Positions 1 to 9,662 are shown, counted from the first letter of the stretch. The stretch: DNA of 64,000 nt from Butyrivibrio sp. (GCA_015056565.1 SVGB01000013.1:26704-90703), one strand, 5' to 3'. Program-made: numbers and translations. The notes: generated by a model not told the origin, from the letters alone.

Positions 1-205
1 CTTCCTGCCAGATCCTGACCTTCTTATCAGGACCTGTAATGAGCAGAGGATATCTAACTTCCTTCTGTGGCAGTGTGCATATACTGAGTTTTATTACACT
101 CCTGTGGCATGGCCTGACTTTAACAAAGAGGAGCTACTTAAGGCTGTAGAGTCTTACTCCACAAGAAACCGTAAATTTGGCGGCCTTAAAGAAGGCCAGC
201 AATAA
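1..205 (+). CDS. uppS: Isoprenyl transferase (undecaprenyl diphosphate synthase), C-terminal fragment
   Basis: The window opens inside this gene; only the last 67 or so codons are present, read from base 2 to the TAA at 203-205. The fragment carries the C-terminal signature of cis-prenyltransferases: a D-L-x-I-R-T segment, then R-x-S-N-F-L-L-W-Q, then a Y-T-E-F and a W-P-D-F motif. In this family the enzyme condenses isopentenyl diphosphate units to make undecaprenyl diphosphate, the lipid carrier for cell-wall synthesis, at the cytoplasmic face of the membrane. It is followed 33 bp later by cdsA, as in the classical uppS-cdsA-dxr-rseP order of Firmicutes. The position equivalent to the family's RTSGE motif reads RTCNE here, a small departure. 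The 5' part is outside the window. Confidence 0.93.
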   Translation, partial: FLPDPDLLIRTCNEQRISNFLLWQCAYTEFYYTPVAWPDFNKEELLKAVESYSTRNRKFGGLKEGQQ

Positions 206-238
206 TATCAGATCCAATTATGGGTCAAGAGGACAAAA

Positions 239-1105
239 GTGCCTTTTGACCCTCATTCTTATTTTAAAAGCGAGAACACAAAATTGAAGACCAGAGTTAT
301 TAGCGGAATAATAATCGGAGTGGTATTGGCAGCTGTGCTGATACCAGGGGGATACATTTTACTTGCAGCACTTCTTGCAGTGTCGCTTGTAGGTTATTTT
401 GAGATGACAAGAGCCCTTGGGGTTCACGTAACCGGCAAAAAGGTAACTGCTCTTGAAGCCTGCGGATATATAGCGACAGTGCTTCATTACATTCAGATGA
501 TGCTTGTCAGGGATTACAGATATTTCATCTTTTCTGTGATGTTTGCTTTTTTTCTGATAATGGTCTGTTATGTATTAACTTTCCCAAAGTATACTTCGCA
601 GCAGGCAATATATTGCTTCTTTAGCTTTTTATATGTGCCAATCAACCTTTCATTTATTTATCTGCTCAGGATAAGGCCACTGGGAATATACTTTGCATGG
701 ATCCCATTTATTGCATGGATATGTGACACATGCGCCTATTTCGCAGGAAGGGCTTTTGGAAAACATAAGCTTGTTCCAATACTCTCTCCAAAGAAGACCA
801 TAGAGGGCGCCATTGGCGGAACACTTGGTGCAATGGCTGTTGGAGCGCTGTTTGGATATCTCTTGTACAACAACGTAACTCATAACACTGGCACAATATA
901 CGTTCTAATGATCATTACTTTTGTAGGAAGCATTATCTCTCAGCTTGGAGATCTTTTGGCTTCAGGTATAAAGAGAAATCACGAGATCAAGGATTATGGC
1001 CATATAATACCTGGACATGGAGGTATCATGGACCGCTTTGACTCAGTTATTTTTGTAACACCATGTATTTATTTCTTGTCAGTTGTGCTGACAAAGATCA
1101 TGTAA
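239..1105 (+). CDS. cdsA: Phosphatidate cytidylyltransferase CdsA
   Basis: A 288-aa polytopic membrane protein that makes CDP-diacylglycerol from phosphatidic acid and CTP, the entry to phospholipid synthesis. The first hydrophobic segment lies at about residues 20-50 and most of the chain is membrane-embedded. The family signature near the C-terminus is clear: S-G-x-K-R followed by K-D and then P-G-H-G-G-x-x-D-R-x-D (around residues 241-268). The start is GTG at 239 with an AGAGG ribosome site about 7 bases upstream. No in-frame ATG would keep the basic N-terminal region. It lies between uppS and dxr and is very probably cotranscribed with them. Confidence 0.95.
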   Translation: MPFDPHSYFKSENTKLKTRVISGIIIGVVLAAVLIPGGYILLAALLAVSLVGYFEMTRALGVHVTGKKVTALEACGYIATVLHYIQMMLVRDYRYFIFSVMFAFFLIMVCYVLTFPKYTSQQAIYCFFSFLYVPINLSFIYLLRIRPLGIYFAWIPFIAWICDTCAYFAGRAFGKHKLVPILSPKKTIEGAIGGTLGAMAVGALFGYLLYNNVTHNTGTIYVLMIITFVGSIISQLGDLLASGIKRNHEIKDYGHIIPGHGGIMDRFDSVIFVTPCIYFLSVVLTKIM

Positions 1106-1127
1106 GTAATAAAAAGGAAATGCATTT

Positions 1128-2276
1128 ATGCGTAAGATAGTACTTCTTGGATCAACAGGATCCATTGGAACTCAGACCCTTGATGTTGTGAGAAACAACA
1201 AAGGGGAGCTTGAGGTAGTAGGAATAGCTGCCAACAGCAGCGTTGACAAGGTAGAAGAGCAGGTCAGGGAATTTCATCCTGAGTATGTTGCCATGTTTGA
1301 CGAATCAGCTGCAAAAAAACTTCAGGAAAAGATCTCTGACCTTGGAATAAAGGTGCTTTCCGGAATGGAGGGACTTCTTGAGATCGTATCTGTCCCTGAG
1401 GCAGATACAGTTCTTACAGCAGTTGTAGGTATGATCGGTATTCAGCCCACGATCAGGGCAATTGAGGCAGGAAAAGACATTGCTCTTGCCAACAAGGAGA
1501 CCCTTGTGTGCGCAGGTCATATCATCATGCCTCTTGCCAGGGAAAAGGGCGTAAAGATACTGCCTGTAGATTCAGAGCACAGCGCTATTTTCCAGTCCTT
1601 AAATGGTGAGCCAAAAGATAAGGTGGAGAAGATTCTTTTGACAGCCAGTGGCGGACCTTTCAGGGGTAAGAAGAGATCAGAGCTTGAAAACATGACAGCT
1701 GCCGATGCACTTAAGCACCCCAACTGGGATATGGGACCTAAGGTTACCATCGATTCATCATCTCTTGTGAACAAGGGATTGGAGGTAATGGAGGCGAGAT
1801 GGCTCTTTGATGTATCCCTCGATAACATCGAAGTTGTTGTACATCCTCAGAGCATTGTCCACAGTGCGGTTCAGTATGTTGATGGCGCAGTTATGGCACA
1901 GCTTGGAGTTCCGGATATGAAGCTTCCTATCCAGTACGCACTCTTTTACCCGGATCGTCGTCCTATGGCAGAAAAGAGACTTGACCTGTTTGAACTTCAT
2001 AGTCTCACATTTGAAAAGCCTGATACTGACACCTTCAGAGGTCTTAAGCTTGCGTTTGACGCTGCAAGGTGCGGCGGCAGCATGCCAACAGTATTTAACG
2101 CAGCCAATGAGATGGCGGTCAAGAGGTTTTTAAAGGGAGATATCAGATATCTCCAGATCTATGAGATGATAGAAAAAGCTATGGAGAACCACAAGGTTAT
2201 AGAGAATCCTGACGTAAGTCAGATCCTTGAGGCAGAGAAGGAAACCTATTCTTTCCTTGAGAATCTTGACCTTTAA
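1128..2276 (+). CDS. dxr: 1-deoxy-D-xylulose 5-phosphate reductoisomerase
   Basis: A 382-aa cytosolic enzyme that converts DXP to 2-C-methyl-D-erythritol 4-phosphate using NADPH, the committed step of the MEP isoprenoid pathway. The N-terminal dinucleotide-binding motif G-S-T-G-S-I-G is at residues 8-14. A-S-G-G-P-F and N-K-G-L-E-V-M-E-A mark the catalytic and metal-binding domain, and the length is typical. The start is ATG at 1128 behind an AAAGGA site. Two more MEP genes are in the window, ispG just downstream and ispH at 28.2 kb, so the cell makes its isoprenoids by this route. Confidence 0.96.
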   Translation: MRKIVLLGSTGSIGTQTLDVVRNNKGELEVVGIAANSSVDKVEEQVREFHPEYVAMFDESAAKKLQEKISDLGIKVLSGMEGLLEIVSVPEADTVLTAVVGMIGIQPTIRAIEAGKDIALANKETLVCAGHIIMPLAREKGVKILPVDSEHSAIFQSLNGEPKDKVEKILLTASGGPFRGKKRSELENMTAADALKHPNWDMGPKVTIDSSSLVNKGLEVMEARWLFDVSLDNIEVVVHPQSIVHSAVQYVDGAVMAQLGVPDMKLPIQYALFYPDRRPMAEKRLDLFELHSLTFEKPDTDTFRGLKLAFDAARCGGSMPTVFNAANEMAVKRFLKGDIRYLQIYEMIEKAMENHKVIENPDVSQILEAEKETYSFLENLDL

Positions 2277-2309
2277 TAGCTTGAAAAATAGAAGGATTTA
2301 ACTAAGACA

Positions 2310-3362
2310 ATGATAGTTAGTGTACTTATTTTCTTTTTGATATTTGGAATATTGGTCACTTCTCATGAGTTTGGCCATTTCATCATAGCCAAGTCAAGTG
2401 GCATCAGGGTCAATGAGTTTTTTATTGGAATGGGTCCAACCCTTTGGAAAAAGAAAAAGGGAGAGACCCTGTACAGCATCAAGCTCCTTCCAATTGGCGG
2501 AGCCTGCGTCTTTGATGGAATGGATCCCGTGGCTGAGGAAAAGGAAGGCTATGATGAGCACTCGTTCCTGAACGCTCCGGTCTGGAGGAGGATAGCAACT
2601 CTTTTTGCAGGACCATTTGCCAACTTTATCATCGCATATATCCTTGCAGTTATCCTGGTCAGCTTTGCAGCCTGGGATTTTCCTGTGATCAGCCAGATGA
2701 CTGAGGATTCAGCAGCAACTGAGGCGGGACTTCTTCCTGGAGATAAATTCATAAGTATCGACGGAGAGAAGGTCCACATGGCGGGCGAAGTTACCATGAT
2801 ATCCCAGTTTGCTGAGGGAAGCCCCATGAATATTGTCTATGAAAGAGACGGCCAGATCCATGAGACAACTCTTATTCCCAAGTACGATGATGAAGCCGGA
2901 AGATACTATATGGGAATCTACCTTGGAGAGTACGGCAGTATTGAAGGACCACAGGCTCTTAAGTACGCATGGTACGAGGTTCGCTACTACTTTAAGACCA
3001 CCTACAGAAGCCTTGTTCTTTTGATCAAGGGTAAGCTTAGCAAGGATGATGTTTCAGGCCCTGTAGGAATGGTGAAGATCGTGGATGACACCTATGAAGA
3101 GGTTAAACCTTACGGTGTATCGGCAGTTGTACTTACTATGCTGTCACTGACAGTTCTTTTGTCTGTGAACCTGGGAGTTATGAACCTTCTGCCACTTCCT
3201 GCACTGGACGGCGGAAGACTGGTGTTCCAGTTTATTGAGGTTATAGTAGGTAAGCCCGTTCCACCTGAAAAAGAGGGCTTTGTCCACATGGTGGGAATGC
3301 TGGCCCTGATGGCACTTATGGTGTTTGTTCTGTTCAACGACATAACAAAATTCACCAGATGA
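2310..3362 (+). CDS. rseP: Site-2 membrane metalloprotease RseP/RasP
   Basis: A 350-aa intramembrane zinc protease of the S2P family that cleaves substrates such as anti-sigma factors and leftover signal peptides within the membrane. The HExxH zinc motif (H-E-F-G-H) sits in the first transmembrane segment at residues 19-23. A single PDZ domain follows at about 115-190, and the second catalytic motif with N-L-L-P-x-P-A-L-D-G-G is near residue 295. There are about four membrane segments, and the length is normal for Firmicutes RasP. It is 33 bp behind dxr and 15 bp ahead of ispG in a conserved isoprenoid/envelope operon. Confidence 0.94.
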   Translation: MIVSVLIFFLIFGILVTSHEFGHFIIAKSSGIRVNEFFIGMGPTLWKKKKGETLYSIKLLPIGGACVFDGMDPVAEEKEGYDEHSFLNAPVWRRIATLFAGPFANFIIAYILAVILVSFAAWDFPVISQMTEDSAATEAGLLPGDKFISIDGEKVHMAGEVTMISQFAEGSPMNIVYERDGQIHETTLIPKYDDEAGRYYMGIYLGEYGSIEGPQALKYAWYEVRYYFKTTYRSLVLLIKGKLSKDDVSGPVGMVKIVDDTYEEVKPYGVSAVVLTMLSLTVLLSVNLGVMNLLPLPALDGGRLVFQFIEVIVGKPVPPEKEGFVHMVGMLALMALMVFVLFNDITKFTR

Positions 3363-3377
3363 TTTAGATGAGGTTAG

Positions 3378-4439
3378 ATGATGGCATATAGAGATAATAC
3401 TAAGGTAATACATATAGGCAACAGAGTGATCGGCGGAGGTAATCCTGTGCTGATCCAGTCAATGACCAACACCAAGACTGAGGATGTGAAGGCTACAGTT
3501 GCCCAGATAAAGCGCCTTGAAGAGGCTGGGTGTGAGATCATAAGAAGCACAGTGCCTACTTTGGAGGCAGCCAGGGCTATTGCTGAGATCAAAAAACAGA
3601 TCAGCATCCCCATCGTTGCGGATATCCATTTTGATTACAAGATGGCAATTGCAGCTATGGAAAATGGTGCGGACAAGATAAGGATCAATCCAGGTAACAT
3701 CGGATCCAAGGACAGGATTGCAGCTGTTGTTTCCTGTGCAAAAGAGAGAAATATCCCTATCAGAGTTGGCGTTAACAGTGGTTCTTTGGAAAAAGATCTT
3801 GTAGAAAAGTACGGCGGAGTAACTGCTGAGGGGCTTGTAGAGAGCGCTCTTGATAAGGTCGGAATAATTGAGGACCTTGGCTACGACAATATGGTTGTCA
3901 GCATCAAGTCATCCAATGTAATGCTCTGCGTCAAGGCTCATGAGCTTTTGGCAGAGAAGTGCAACTATCCTTTGCACGTTGGTATCACAGAGGCTGGAAC
4001 AGTATATGGCGGCAATATCAAGTCATCTGTTGGCCTTGGAATAATCTTAAACGAGGGTATTGGCGATACCATCAGAGTTTCACTTTCTGGAGATCCTGTT
4101 GAGGAGATCAAGACAGCAAAAACAATCCTTAAGACCCTTGGTATGAGGAAGGGCGGCATTGAAGTTGTTTCCTGTCCGACCTGCGGAAGGACCAATATCG
4201 ATCTTATCGGACTTGCCAACGCAGTTGAAAACATGGTCCAGGGATATGACCTTGACATCAAGGTGGCAGTTATGGGATGTGCTGTAAACGGGCCTGGGGA
4301 GGCCAGAGAGGCAGACATCGGGATTGCAGGAGGACTTCACGAGGGACTTCTTATCAAGAAGGGTGAAGTTATCAAAAAGGTTCCGGAAGATCAGCTTTTG
4401 CAGACTTTAAAGGATGAGCTGGATTCTTTCGTTAAGTAG
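3378..4439 (+). CDS. ispG: 4-hydroxy-3-methylbut-2-enyl diphosphate synthase (GcpE)
   Basis: A 353-aa iron-sulfur enzyme that reduces MEcPP to HMBPP, the penultimate step of the MEP pathway. The N-terminal TIM-barrel part contains I-Q-S-M-T-N-T. The C-terminal [4Fe-4S] part carries C-P-T-C-G-R and a later Cys in M-G-C-A-V-N-G-P-G-E-A, the three cluster ligands of the family. Two ATG codons lie in tandem at 3378 and 3381, and either could be used. It sits directly between rseP and polC. The usual electron donors are ferredoxin or flavodoxin, which fits an anaerobe with an Rnf complex. Confidence 0.96.
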   Translation: MMAYRDNTKVIHIGNRVIGGGNPVLIQSMTNTKTEDVKATVAQIKRLEEAGCEIIRSTVPTLEAARAIAEIKKQISIPIVADIHFDYKMAIAAMENGADKIRINPGNIGSKDRIAAVVSCAKERNIPIRVGVNSGSLEKDLVEKYGGVTAEGLVESALDKVGIIEDLGYDNMVVSIKSSNVMLCVKAHELLAEKCNYPLHVGITEAGTVYGGNIKSSVGLGIILNEGIGDTIRVSLSGDPVEEIKTAKTILKTLGMRKGGIEVVSCPTCGRTNIDLIGLANAVENMVQGYDLDIKVAVMGCAVNGPGEAREADIGIAGGLHEGLLIKKGEVIKKVPEDQLLQTLKDELDSFVK

Positions 4440-4473
4440 TTTTTGTGAAGTTTTGTGAGGAAGCATTAGTTCT

Positions 4474-7400
4474 ATGGGGAAGGCATTTTTTGAAGTTTTT
4501 CCGGGTCTTAAGCTTGATTCAAAAACAAGCGAGATCATGGAGCAGACCAATGTTACAAAAGTCTCTACTACTCGTAAGCAGGACTTTATCAGAATATATA
4601 TTGAGAGCAACAATCTCATCGACAAGTCAGACATCAGAAGGGCAGAGGATGGTATAAAAAAGCAGCTTTTTAAAGACCAGGACATTACCATCAAGATCTA
4701 CGAGAAGTTTTCACTGTCTGCCCAGTACACACCAGAGAATTTATTAGATCTATACAGAGAGAGCATTGAGCTTGAGCTTAGAGACTATGACCATATGGAG
4801 TATAGTCTCTTTCGTTCGGCTTCTTTTTTATACCCAGGTGAGGATAGCCTGGTCATAAGGCTTGAGGACAGTGTTGTTGGAAAAAGAAAAGCTCCCGACC
4901 TTGTGAGGGTCCTGTCCAAGATCTTCAATGAGAGATGCGGACTTTCTGTTGCCATATCCCCTGAATTTGTAGAGGTAGAAAAAGAGGATAAAGAGCCGGA
5001 TTACAGTATGGAAGCAGGCAAGATGGCTAAGAAGCTTGAAGACCTTGAAGCGAAGAGCCAGGAAAAGGAAGAGAAGGAAAAAGAGAAAGCCGAGGCCGAA
5101 AGTGCTAAAGCTGATGCTGCCACTGCTCCAAAGGCAACAAAGTTTGAAGGCCGGTCACTTCCCCAAGGCGCCAAGGGCAAGTCTTTTGGGAAAAAAGAAT
5201 TTGGCGGACCCAATTACAAAAAGTCTGATAACCCTGATGTTATTTTTGGAAGGGACTTTGATGATGAGGCCATGAAGCTTGTGGACCTTATGGGTGAGCT
5301 TGGCGAAGTCACCATCCACGGCAAGATCATTGAGTATGATGAGAGAAATATAAGGAATGAGAAAACAATCCTTATATTTGCAGTTACTGACTTTACTGAC
5401 TCAATCTCAGTCAAGATGTTCGTAAATACAGAAGATGTCCCGGCAATCACCAAGGACATCAAGATGGGTGCCTTTGTTAAGATCAAGGGAATTGCAGCTG
5501 TTGATAAGTTCGACCACGAGCTTTCCATCCAGTCTGTTGTTGGTGTTAAAAAGATCTCTGACTTTACCGTTAAGCGCAAGGATATGGCAGAGGTTAAGAG
5601 AGTTGAGCTTCACTGCCACACCAAGATGAGCGATATGGACGGTGTATCTGAGGTTAAGGACATCGTCAAGCAGGCTTACAAATGGGGAATGCCTGGTATC
5701 GCCATCACAGACCACGGCGTTGTACAGGCTCTTACTGATGCAAACCACGTCTGGGAAGATCTCTACAAAGAAGAAAAGGGCCGACGCAAGGAAGCAGGAG
5801 AGCCTCCTATAGAGAGGCAGGATTTCTTTAAGCTGATATTGGGCGTCGAGGCATACGTTGTCGATGACCTTAAAGAGATCGTGGTAAATGACAAGGGGCA
5901 AAGCCTTGATGATACCACCTTTGTAGTATTTGATATTGAGACCACAGGTTTTTCACCAATAAAAAATAAGATCATTGAGATTGGCGCCGTAAAGATCAGA
6001 AACGGCGAGATCATTGACAGATTTTCGGAGTTCATCAATCCTCAGGTCCCTATACCCTACAGGATCACCAAGCTTACCAGTATAACTGATGACATGGTGA
6101 TCGATGCTCCAACAAGGGAGGTAATAATCCCTAAGTTCGTGGAGTTCTGTAAAGGGGCAGTTCTTGTAGGACATAATGTTACCTTTGATATCAGCTTTAT
6201 CAACCAGAACTGCAAAGAACTTAATATTGTCGTTGACTACACCACAGTAGATACACTGTGGCTTTCAAGATACTTTTTCCCGCTGCAGGCCAAGCACACA
6301 CTGGATGCAGTTGCCAAGACTCTGAACATAGTCCTTGAGCACCACCACAGGGCTGTAGATGACGCTGAATGTACGGCACTCATCTTTAACAAGTTTGTGC
6401 CTATGTTAAAGGAACAGGGAGCAGAGGACCTTACCCAGGTCAACATACTTGGTAAGCCAACCCCTGAGATGATAAGGCATCTTCGCCCTAACCACTGCAT
6501 AATCCTTGCCAAGAATACCCTTGGAAGAGTCAATCTCTATACACTTGTCAGCAAGTCCCATATTGATTACTTCAGAAGATTCCCTCTTATTCCCAAGAGC
6601 GAGCTTATTAAGTACAGAGAGGGACTTATTGTAGGAAGTGCGTGCTGCGCAGGTGAGCTCTACGGCGCAGTTGTGGAGGGAAGACCTCCTGAGGAGATCG
6701 CAAGGCTTGTAAGCTTTTACGACTATTTGGAGATCCAGCCTGTTGCCAACAACCACTTCATGGTGGACAGCGAGAGGTATGAGGATATCAATAGCGACGA
6801 TGATATCAGAGAGATCAACAAGGAGATAATAAGGCTTGGTGAGCAGTTTAATAAGCCAGTTGTCGCTACCTGTGACGCCCACTTTTTAAATCCTGAGGAC
6901 GAGATCTACAGGACTATCATCATGGCGGGAAAAGGTATGAACGACGAGGAGCCGGCACCTCTTTTCCTAAGGACCACTGATGAGATGATGAGTGAGTTTG
7001 ACTATCTTGGAGGAGACAAGGCCAGGGAGATAGTTGTGGACAACACGAGGAAGATCCTTGATATGTGCGATTCCATCTCTCCTGTGCGTCCTGATAAGTG
7101 CGCACCTGTCATTGAAAACAGTGACGGTATCCTGACCAAGATCTGCTATGACAAGGCCCATGAGATATATGGTGAGGATCTTCCTGAGATCGTACAGGAG
7201 CGTCTTGAGAGGGAGCTTAACTCCATTATCAAGAACGGTTTCGCGGTTATGTATATAATCGCCCAGAAGCTTGTTTGGAAGTCTGTTGAGGACGGCTATC
7301 TGGTAGGATCCAGAGGTTCAGTAGGATCATCCTTTGTGGCCTTTGCTTCAGGTATCACGGAGGTTAATTCACTTAGTCCTCACTACGTGTGCCCGCACTG

Positions 7401-9021
7401 CAAATACAGCGATTTTGATTCGCCAGAAGTTCTGGCATTTGGTGGTAATTCAGGCTGCGACATGCCTGACAAGAGATGCCCTAAGTGTGGAACCATGATG
7501 AACAAGGACGGCTTTGATATTCCTTTCGAGACCTTCCTTGGATTTAAGGGTGATAAAGAGCCTGATATCGACCTTAACTTCTCTGGTGAGTATCAGAGTA
7601 AGGCCCACAAGTATACAGAGGTTATCTTTGGCTACGGACAGACCTTCAGGGCAGGAACTATTGCGTCCCTGGCGGATAAGACTGCCTACGGCTTTGTTAA
7701 AAAATATTATGACGGCATTGGGGTCAGCAAGAGAAAGAGCGAGATAAACAGAATAGTTCAGGGCTGTACCGGTATCCGCCGAGGAACAGGTCAGCATCCG
7801 GGAGGAATCATAGTTCTTCCTGTGGGAGAGGACATCAACTCCTTCTGCCCTGTACAGCACCCTGCCAACGATATGACAACGGCCACCATAACAACCCATT
7901 ACGACTATCACTCAATTGACCATAACCTGTTAAAGCTTGATATCCTGGGACACGATGATCCCACAATGATAAGATTCCTGCAGGATTGTACAGGTCTTGA
8001 CCCCAAAACTGTGCCTCTTGATGACAAGAACGTAATGAGCCTGTTCATGAACACAGAGGCTTTAAACGTAACCCCTGAGCAGCTCGGAGGCACCAAGCTT
8101 GGATGCCTTGGACTTCCTGAGTTTGGTACAGACTTTGCCATGCAGATGGTTATTGATGCAGGGCCATCGTCTCTTTCCCACCTTATAAGGATCTCTGGAT
8201 TGTCCCATGGTACTGACGTATGGCTTGGTAACGCCCAGACCCTTATCCAGGAGGGAAAGGCCACCATCGATACCTGCATCTGCTGTCGTGATGATATCAT
8301 GATCTACCTGATCCAGAAGGGACTTGATAAGTCTGAGTCCTTCAAGATCATGGAGGCAGTCCGTAAGGGTAAGGTTGCCAAGGGCAAGGAACCCAACTGG
8401 CCTGAATGGAAAAAAGATATGACTGACCACGGTGTTCCCGACTGGTACATCTGGTCCTGCGAAAAGATCAAGTATATGTTCCCTAAGGCCCATGCTGCAG
8501 CCTATGTTATGATGGCCTGGAGAATTGCATACTTTAAGGTATACGTGCCGCAGGCGTTCTACGCAGCCTGGTTCAGTATAAGGGCAAAGGCCTTCAACTA
8601 CGAGCACATGTGCCTTGGTGAAAATCACCTTCACAGCATCATGAAGGACTACATGAGCCGCAAGGATACTCTTTCTAACTCAGAGCAGAACGAGTACGGC
8701 GATATGAGGCTTGTTGAGGAGATGTACGAAAGAGGCATAGAGTTTATGCCGATCGATATCTTCAAGGTTAAGAGTAGGGACTTCCAGGTAATAGGAGATA
8801 AGATCATGCCAGCCCTTACCAGTATCGACGGTATGGGTGAAAAAGCTGCTGACCAGATTGTGGAAGCAGCCAAGGATGGACCTTTCCTTAGTAAGGACGA
8901 CTTCAGACAGCGTACCAAGTGTCCTCAGGGCGTCATCGACAAGATGGCAGATATGGGACTTCTTGGAGATATTCCTGACTCCAACCAGATAAGCCTTTTC
9001 GACCTCATGAAGGGAATGTAA
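4474..9021 (+). CDS. polC: DNA polymerase III alpha subunit, PolC type
   Basis: A 1515-aa replicative polymerase of the Gram-positive PolC class. Visible domains in order: an N-terminal domain; a charged Lys/Glu/Ala linker at about 170-235; an OB-fold around 265-365; a PHP domain beginning near 376 with H-C-H-T-K-M-S; a DEDD 3'-5' exonuclease starting near 484 with F-D-I-E-T-T-G; a Cys-rich zinc site (C-P-H-C, C-P-K-C) near 970-1010; and the catalytic aspartates in P-D-I-D-L-N-F at about 1028. PolC proteins are usually around 1430-1450 aa. The extra length is at least partly the N-terminal linker. It follows ispG by 34 bp and ends at a bidirectional hairpin terminator. Confidence 0.97.
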   Translation: MGKAFFEVFPGLKLDSKTSEIMEQTNVTKVSTTRKQDFIRIYIESNNLIDKSDIRRAEDGIKKQLFKDQDITIKIYEKFSLSAQYTPENLLDLYRESIELELRDYDHMEYSLFRSASFLYPGEDSLVIRLEDSVVGKRKAPDLVRVLSKIFNERCGLSVAISPEFVEVEKEDKEPDYSMEAGKMAKKLEDLEAKSQEKEEKEKEKAEAESAKADAATAPKATKFEGRSLPQGAKGKSFGKKEFGGPNYKKSDNPDVIFGRDFDDEAMKLVDLMGELGEVTIHGKIIEYDERNIRNEKTILIFAVTDFTDSISVKMFVNTEDVPAITKDIKMGAFVKIKGIAAVDKFDHELSIQSVVGVKKISDFTVKRKDMAEVKRVELHCHTKMSDMDGVSEVKDIVKQAYKWGMPGIAITDHGVVQALTDANHVWEDLYKEEKGRRKEAGEPPIERQDFFKLILGVEAYVVDDLKEIVVNDKGQSLDDTTFVVFDIETTGFSPIKNKIIEIGAVKIRNGEIIDRFSEFINPQVPIPYRITKLTSITDDMVIDAPTREVIIPKFVEFCKGAVLVGHNVTFDISFINQNCKELNIVVDYTTVDTLWLSRYFFPLQAKHTLDAVAKTLNIVLEHHHRAVDDAECTALIFNKFVPMLKEQGAEDLTQVNILGKPTPEMIRHLRPNHCIILAKNTLGRVNLYTLVSKSHIDYFRRFPLIPKSELIKYREGLIVGSACCAGELYGAVVEGRPPEEIARLVSFYDYLEIQPVANNHFMVDSERYEDINSDDDIREINKEIIRLGEQFNKPVVATCDAHFLNPEDEIYRTIIMAGKGMNDEEPAPLFLRTTDEMMSEFDYLGGDKAREIVVDNTRKILDMCDSISPVRPDKCAPVIENSDGILTKICYDKAHEIYGEDLPEIVQERLERELNSIIKNGFAVMYIIAQKLVWKSVEDGYLVGSRGSVGSSFVAFASGITEVNSLSPHYVCPHCKYSDFDSPEVLAFGGNSGCDMPDKRCPKCGTMMNKDGFDIPFETFLGFKGDKEPDIDLNFSGEYQSKAHKYTEVIFGYGQTFRAGTIASLADKTAYGFVKKYYDGIGVSKRKSEINRIVQGCTGIRRGTGQHPGGIIVLPVGEDINSFCPVQHPANDMTTATITTHYDYHSIDHNLLKLDILGHDDPTMIRFLQDCTGLDPKTVPLDDKNVMSLFMNTEALNVTPEQLGGTKLGCLGLPEFGTDFAMQMVIDAGPSSLSHLIRISGLSHGTDVWLGNAQTLIQEGKATIDTCICCRDDIMIYLIQKGLDKSESFKIMEAVRKGKVAKGKEPNWPEWKKDMTDHGVPDWYIWSCEKIKYMFPKAHAAAYVMMAWRIAYFKVYVPQAFYAAWFSIRAKAFNYEHMCLGENHLHSIMKDYMSRKDTLSNSEQNEYGDMRLVEEMYERGIEFMPIDIFKVKSRDFQVIGDKIMPALTSIDGMGEKAADQIVEAAKDGPFLSKDDFRQRTKCPQGVIDKMADMGLLGDIPDSNQISLFDLMKGM

Positions 9022-9033
9022 ATAGGTAAACAA

Positions 9034-9064
9034 AAATGCCAGTGGCAATTTGCCGCTGGCATTT
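9034..9064. terminator. Bidirectional hairpin terminator between polC and the PepSY gene
   Basis: A 15-bp stem (9034-9048 with 9050-9064, one G-T pair) begins with AAA and ends with TTT, so either strand gives a stem followed by Us. It lies between two convergent genes. Confidence 0.8.
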
Positions 9065-9086
9065 ACTGTTGTACGCTGTATATATC

Positions 9087-9500
9087 TCATGGAAGAGTGG
9101 TACTTGATGGAAGAGCACCAGGATTTAAGTAAAACTCCTCATCCTTGTCTGAATCAAGGATCTCTCCTGTAGCTGCATCCAAAGTATATTCATATGCAGT
9201 GTTCTCGTGATAGAATGTAAGCTCATATTTTGTCACAGAATTTTTTACATTCTTATCAGTAGTTCCAGCCTCATCGGCTGTTTCATCTTTATCAGCTGTT
9301 TCCTCCTCATCTGTGACAGTTTCTACATTCAGGAATATAACCTGTTTTTCTTTAAGGCCTGCATCTTTAAGCACGATCTTTTTTGCCTGAGCCTCTGTGA
9401 TGATACTGCCTGCAGCCATGGCGGGAATGCACATGACGATCAGCATTGCAAAAGAAATGATCAGAGCGCCCAGCGATTTTGAAAAAATAGACTTCCTCAT
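9087..9500 (-). CDS. Exported PepSY-domain protein
   Basis: A 137-aa protein with a clear Sec signal peptide (basic M-R-K start, hydrophobic core to about residue 29, A-M-A-A cleavage region). One PepSY-type domain follows: an I-T-x-x-x-A-K-K-I-V-L-K-D-A-G helix, a middle strand, then Y-E-L-x-F and a Y-T-L-D-A-A-T-G-E-I-L strand. An acidic Glu/Asp/Thr-rich loop at about 64-85 is an insertion typical of clostridial members. PepSY domains are thought to bind or inhibit proteases or to act in the envelope; the substrate here is unknown. A GGAGG site precedes the ATG at 9500. It is monocistronic and convergent with polC. Confidence 0.85.
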   Translation of the reverse strand: MRKSIFSKSLGALIISFAMLIVMCIPAMAAGSIITEAQAKKIVLKDAGLKEKQVIFLNVETVTDEEETADKDETADEAGTTDKNVKNSVTKYELTFYHENTAYEYTLDAATGEILDSDKDEEFYLNPGALPSSTTLP

Positions 9501-9536
9501 AATGTCGCCTCCTCTCTATGCAGTTTCCCTACATAC

Positions 9537-9542
9537 ATTATA
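9537..9542 (-). promoter_or_regulatory. -10 box for the PepSY gene
   Basis: On the minus strand this reads TATAAT, about 37 bp upstream of the start codon. No convincing -35 is seen at 17 bp. Confidence 0.45.
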
Positions 9543-9583
9543 CACCTGTTTATACGAAAGAGAACACACTTTCGGCAAAAAAT

Positions 9584-9651
9584 CGTTACCATTCGCAGTT
9601 TTCGCCCTCCCATGCGGCAGGCAGGGAGGGTGAAAACTGCGAATGGTAACG
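9584..9651. repeat. 68-bp hairpin element with 28-bp arms
   Basis: Arms 9584-9611 and 9624-9651 are inverted copies with one G-T mismatch, around a 12-base loop. There is no T-run on either side, so it is not an ordinary terminator. It lies alone in the gap between two divergent genes. It is one of three long intergenic hairpins in the window (see 20737-20884 and 46538-46666) but does not share their GGGGAC words. Confidence 0.85.
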
Positions 9652-9662
9652 AAAATCTCTAA

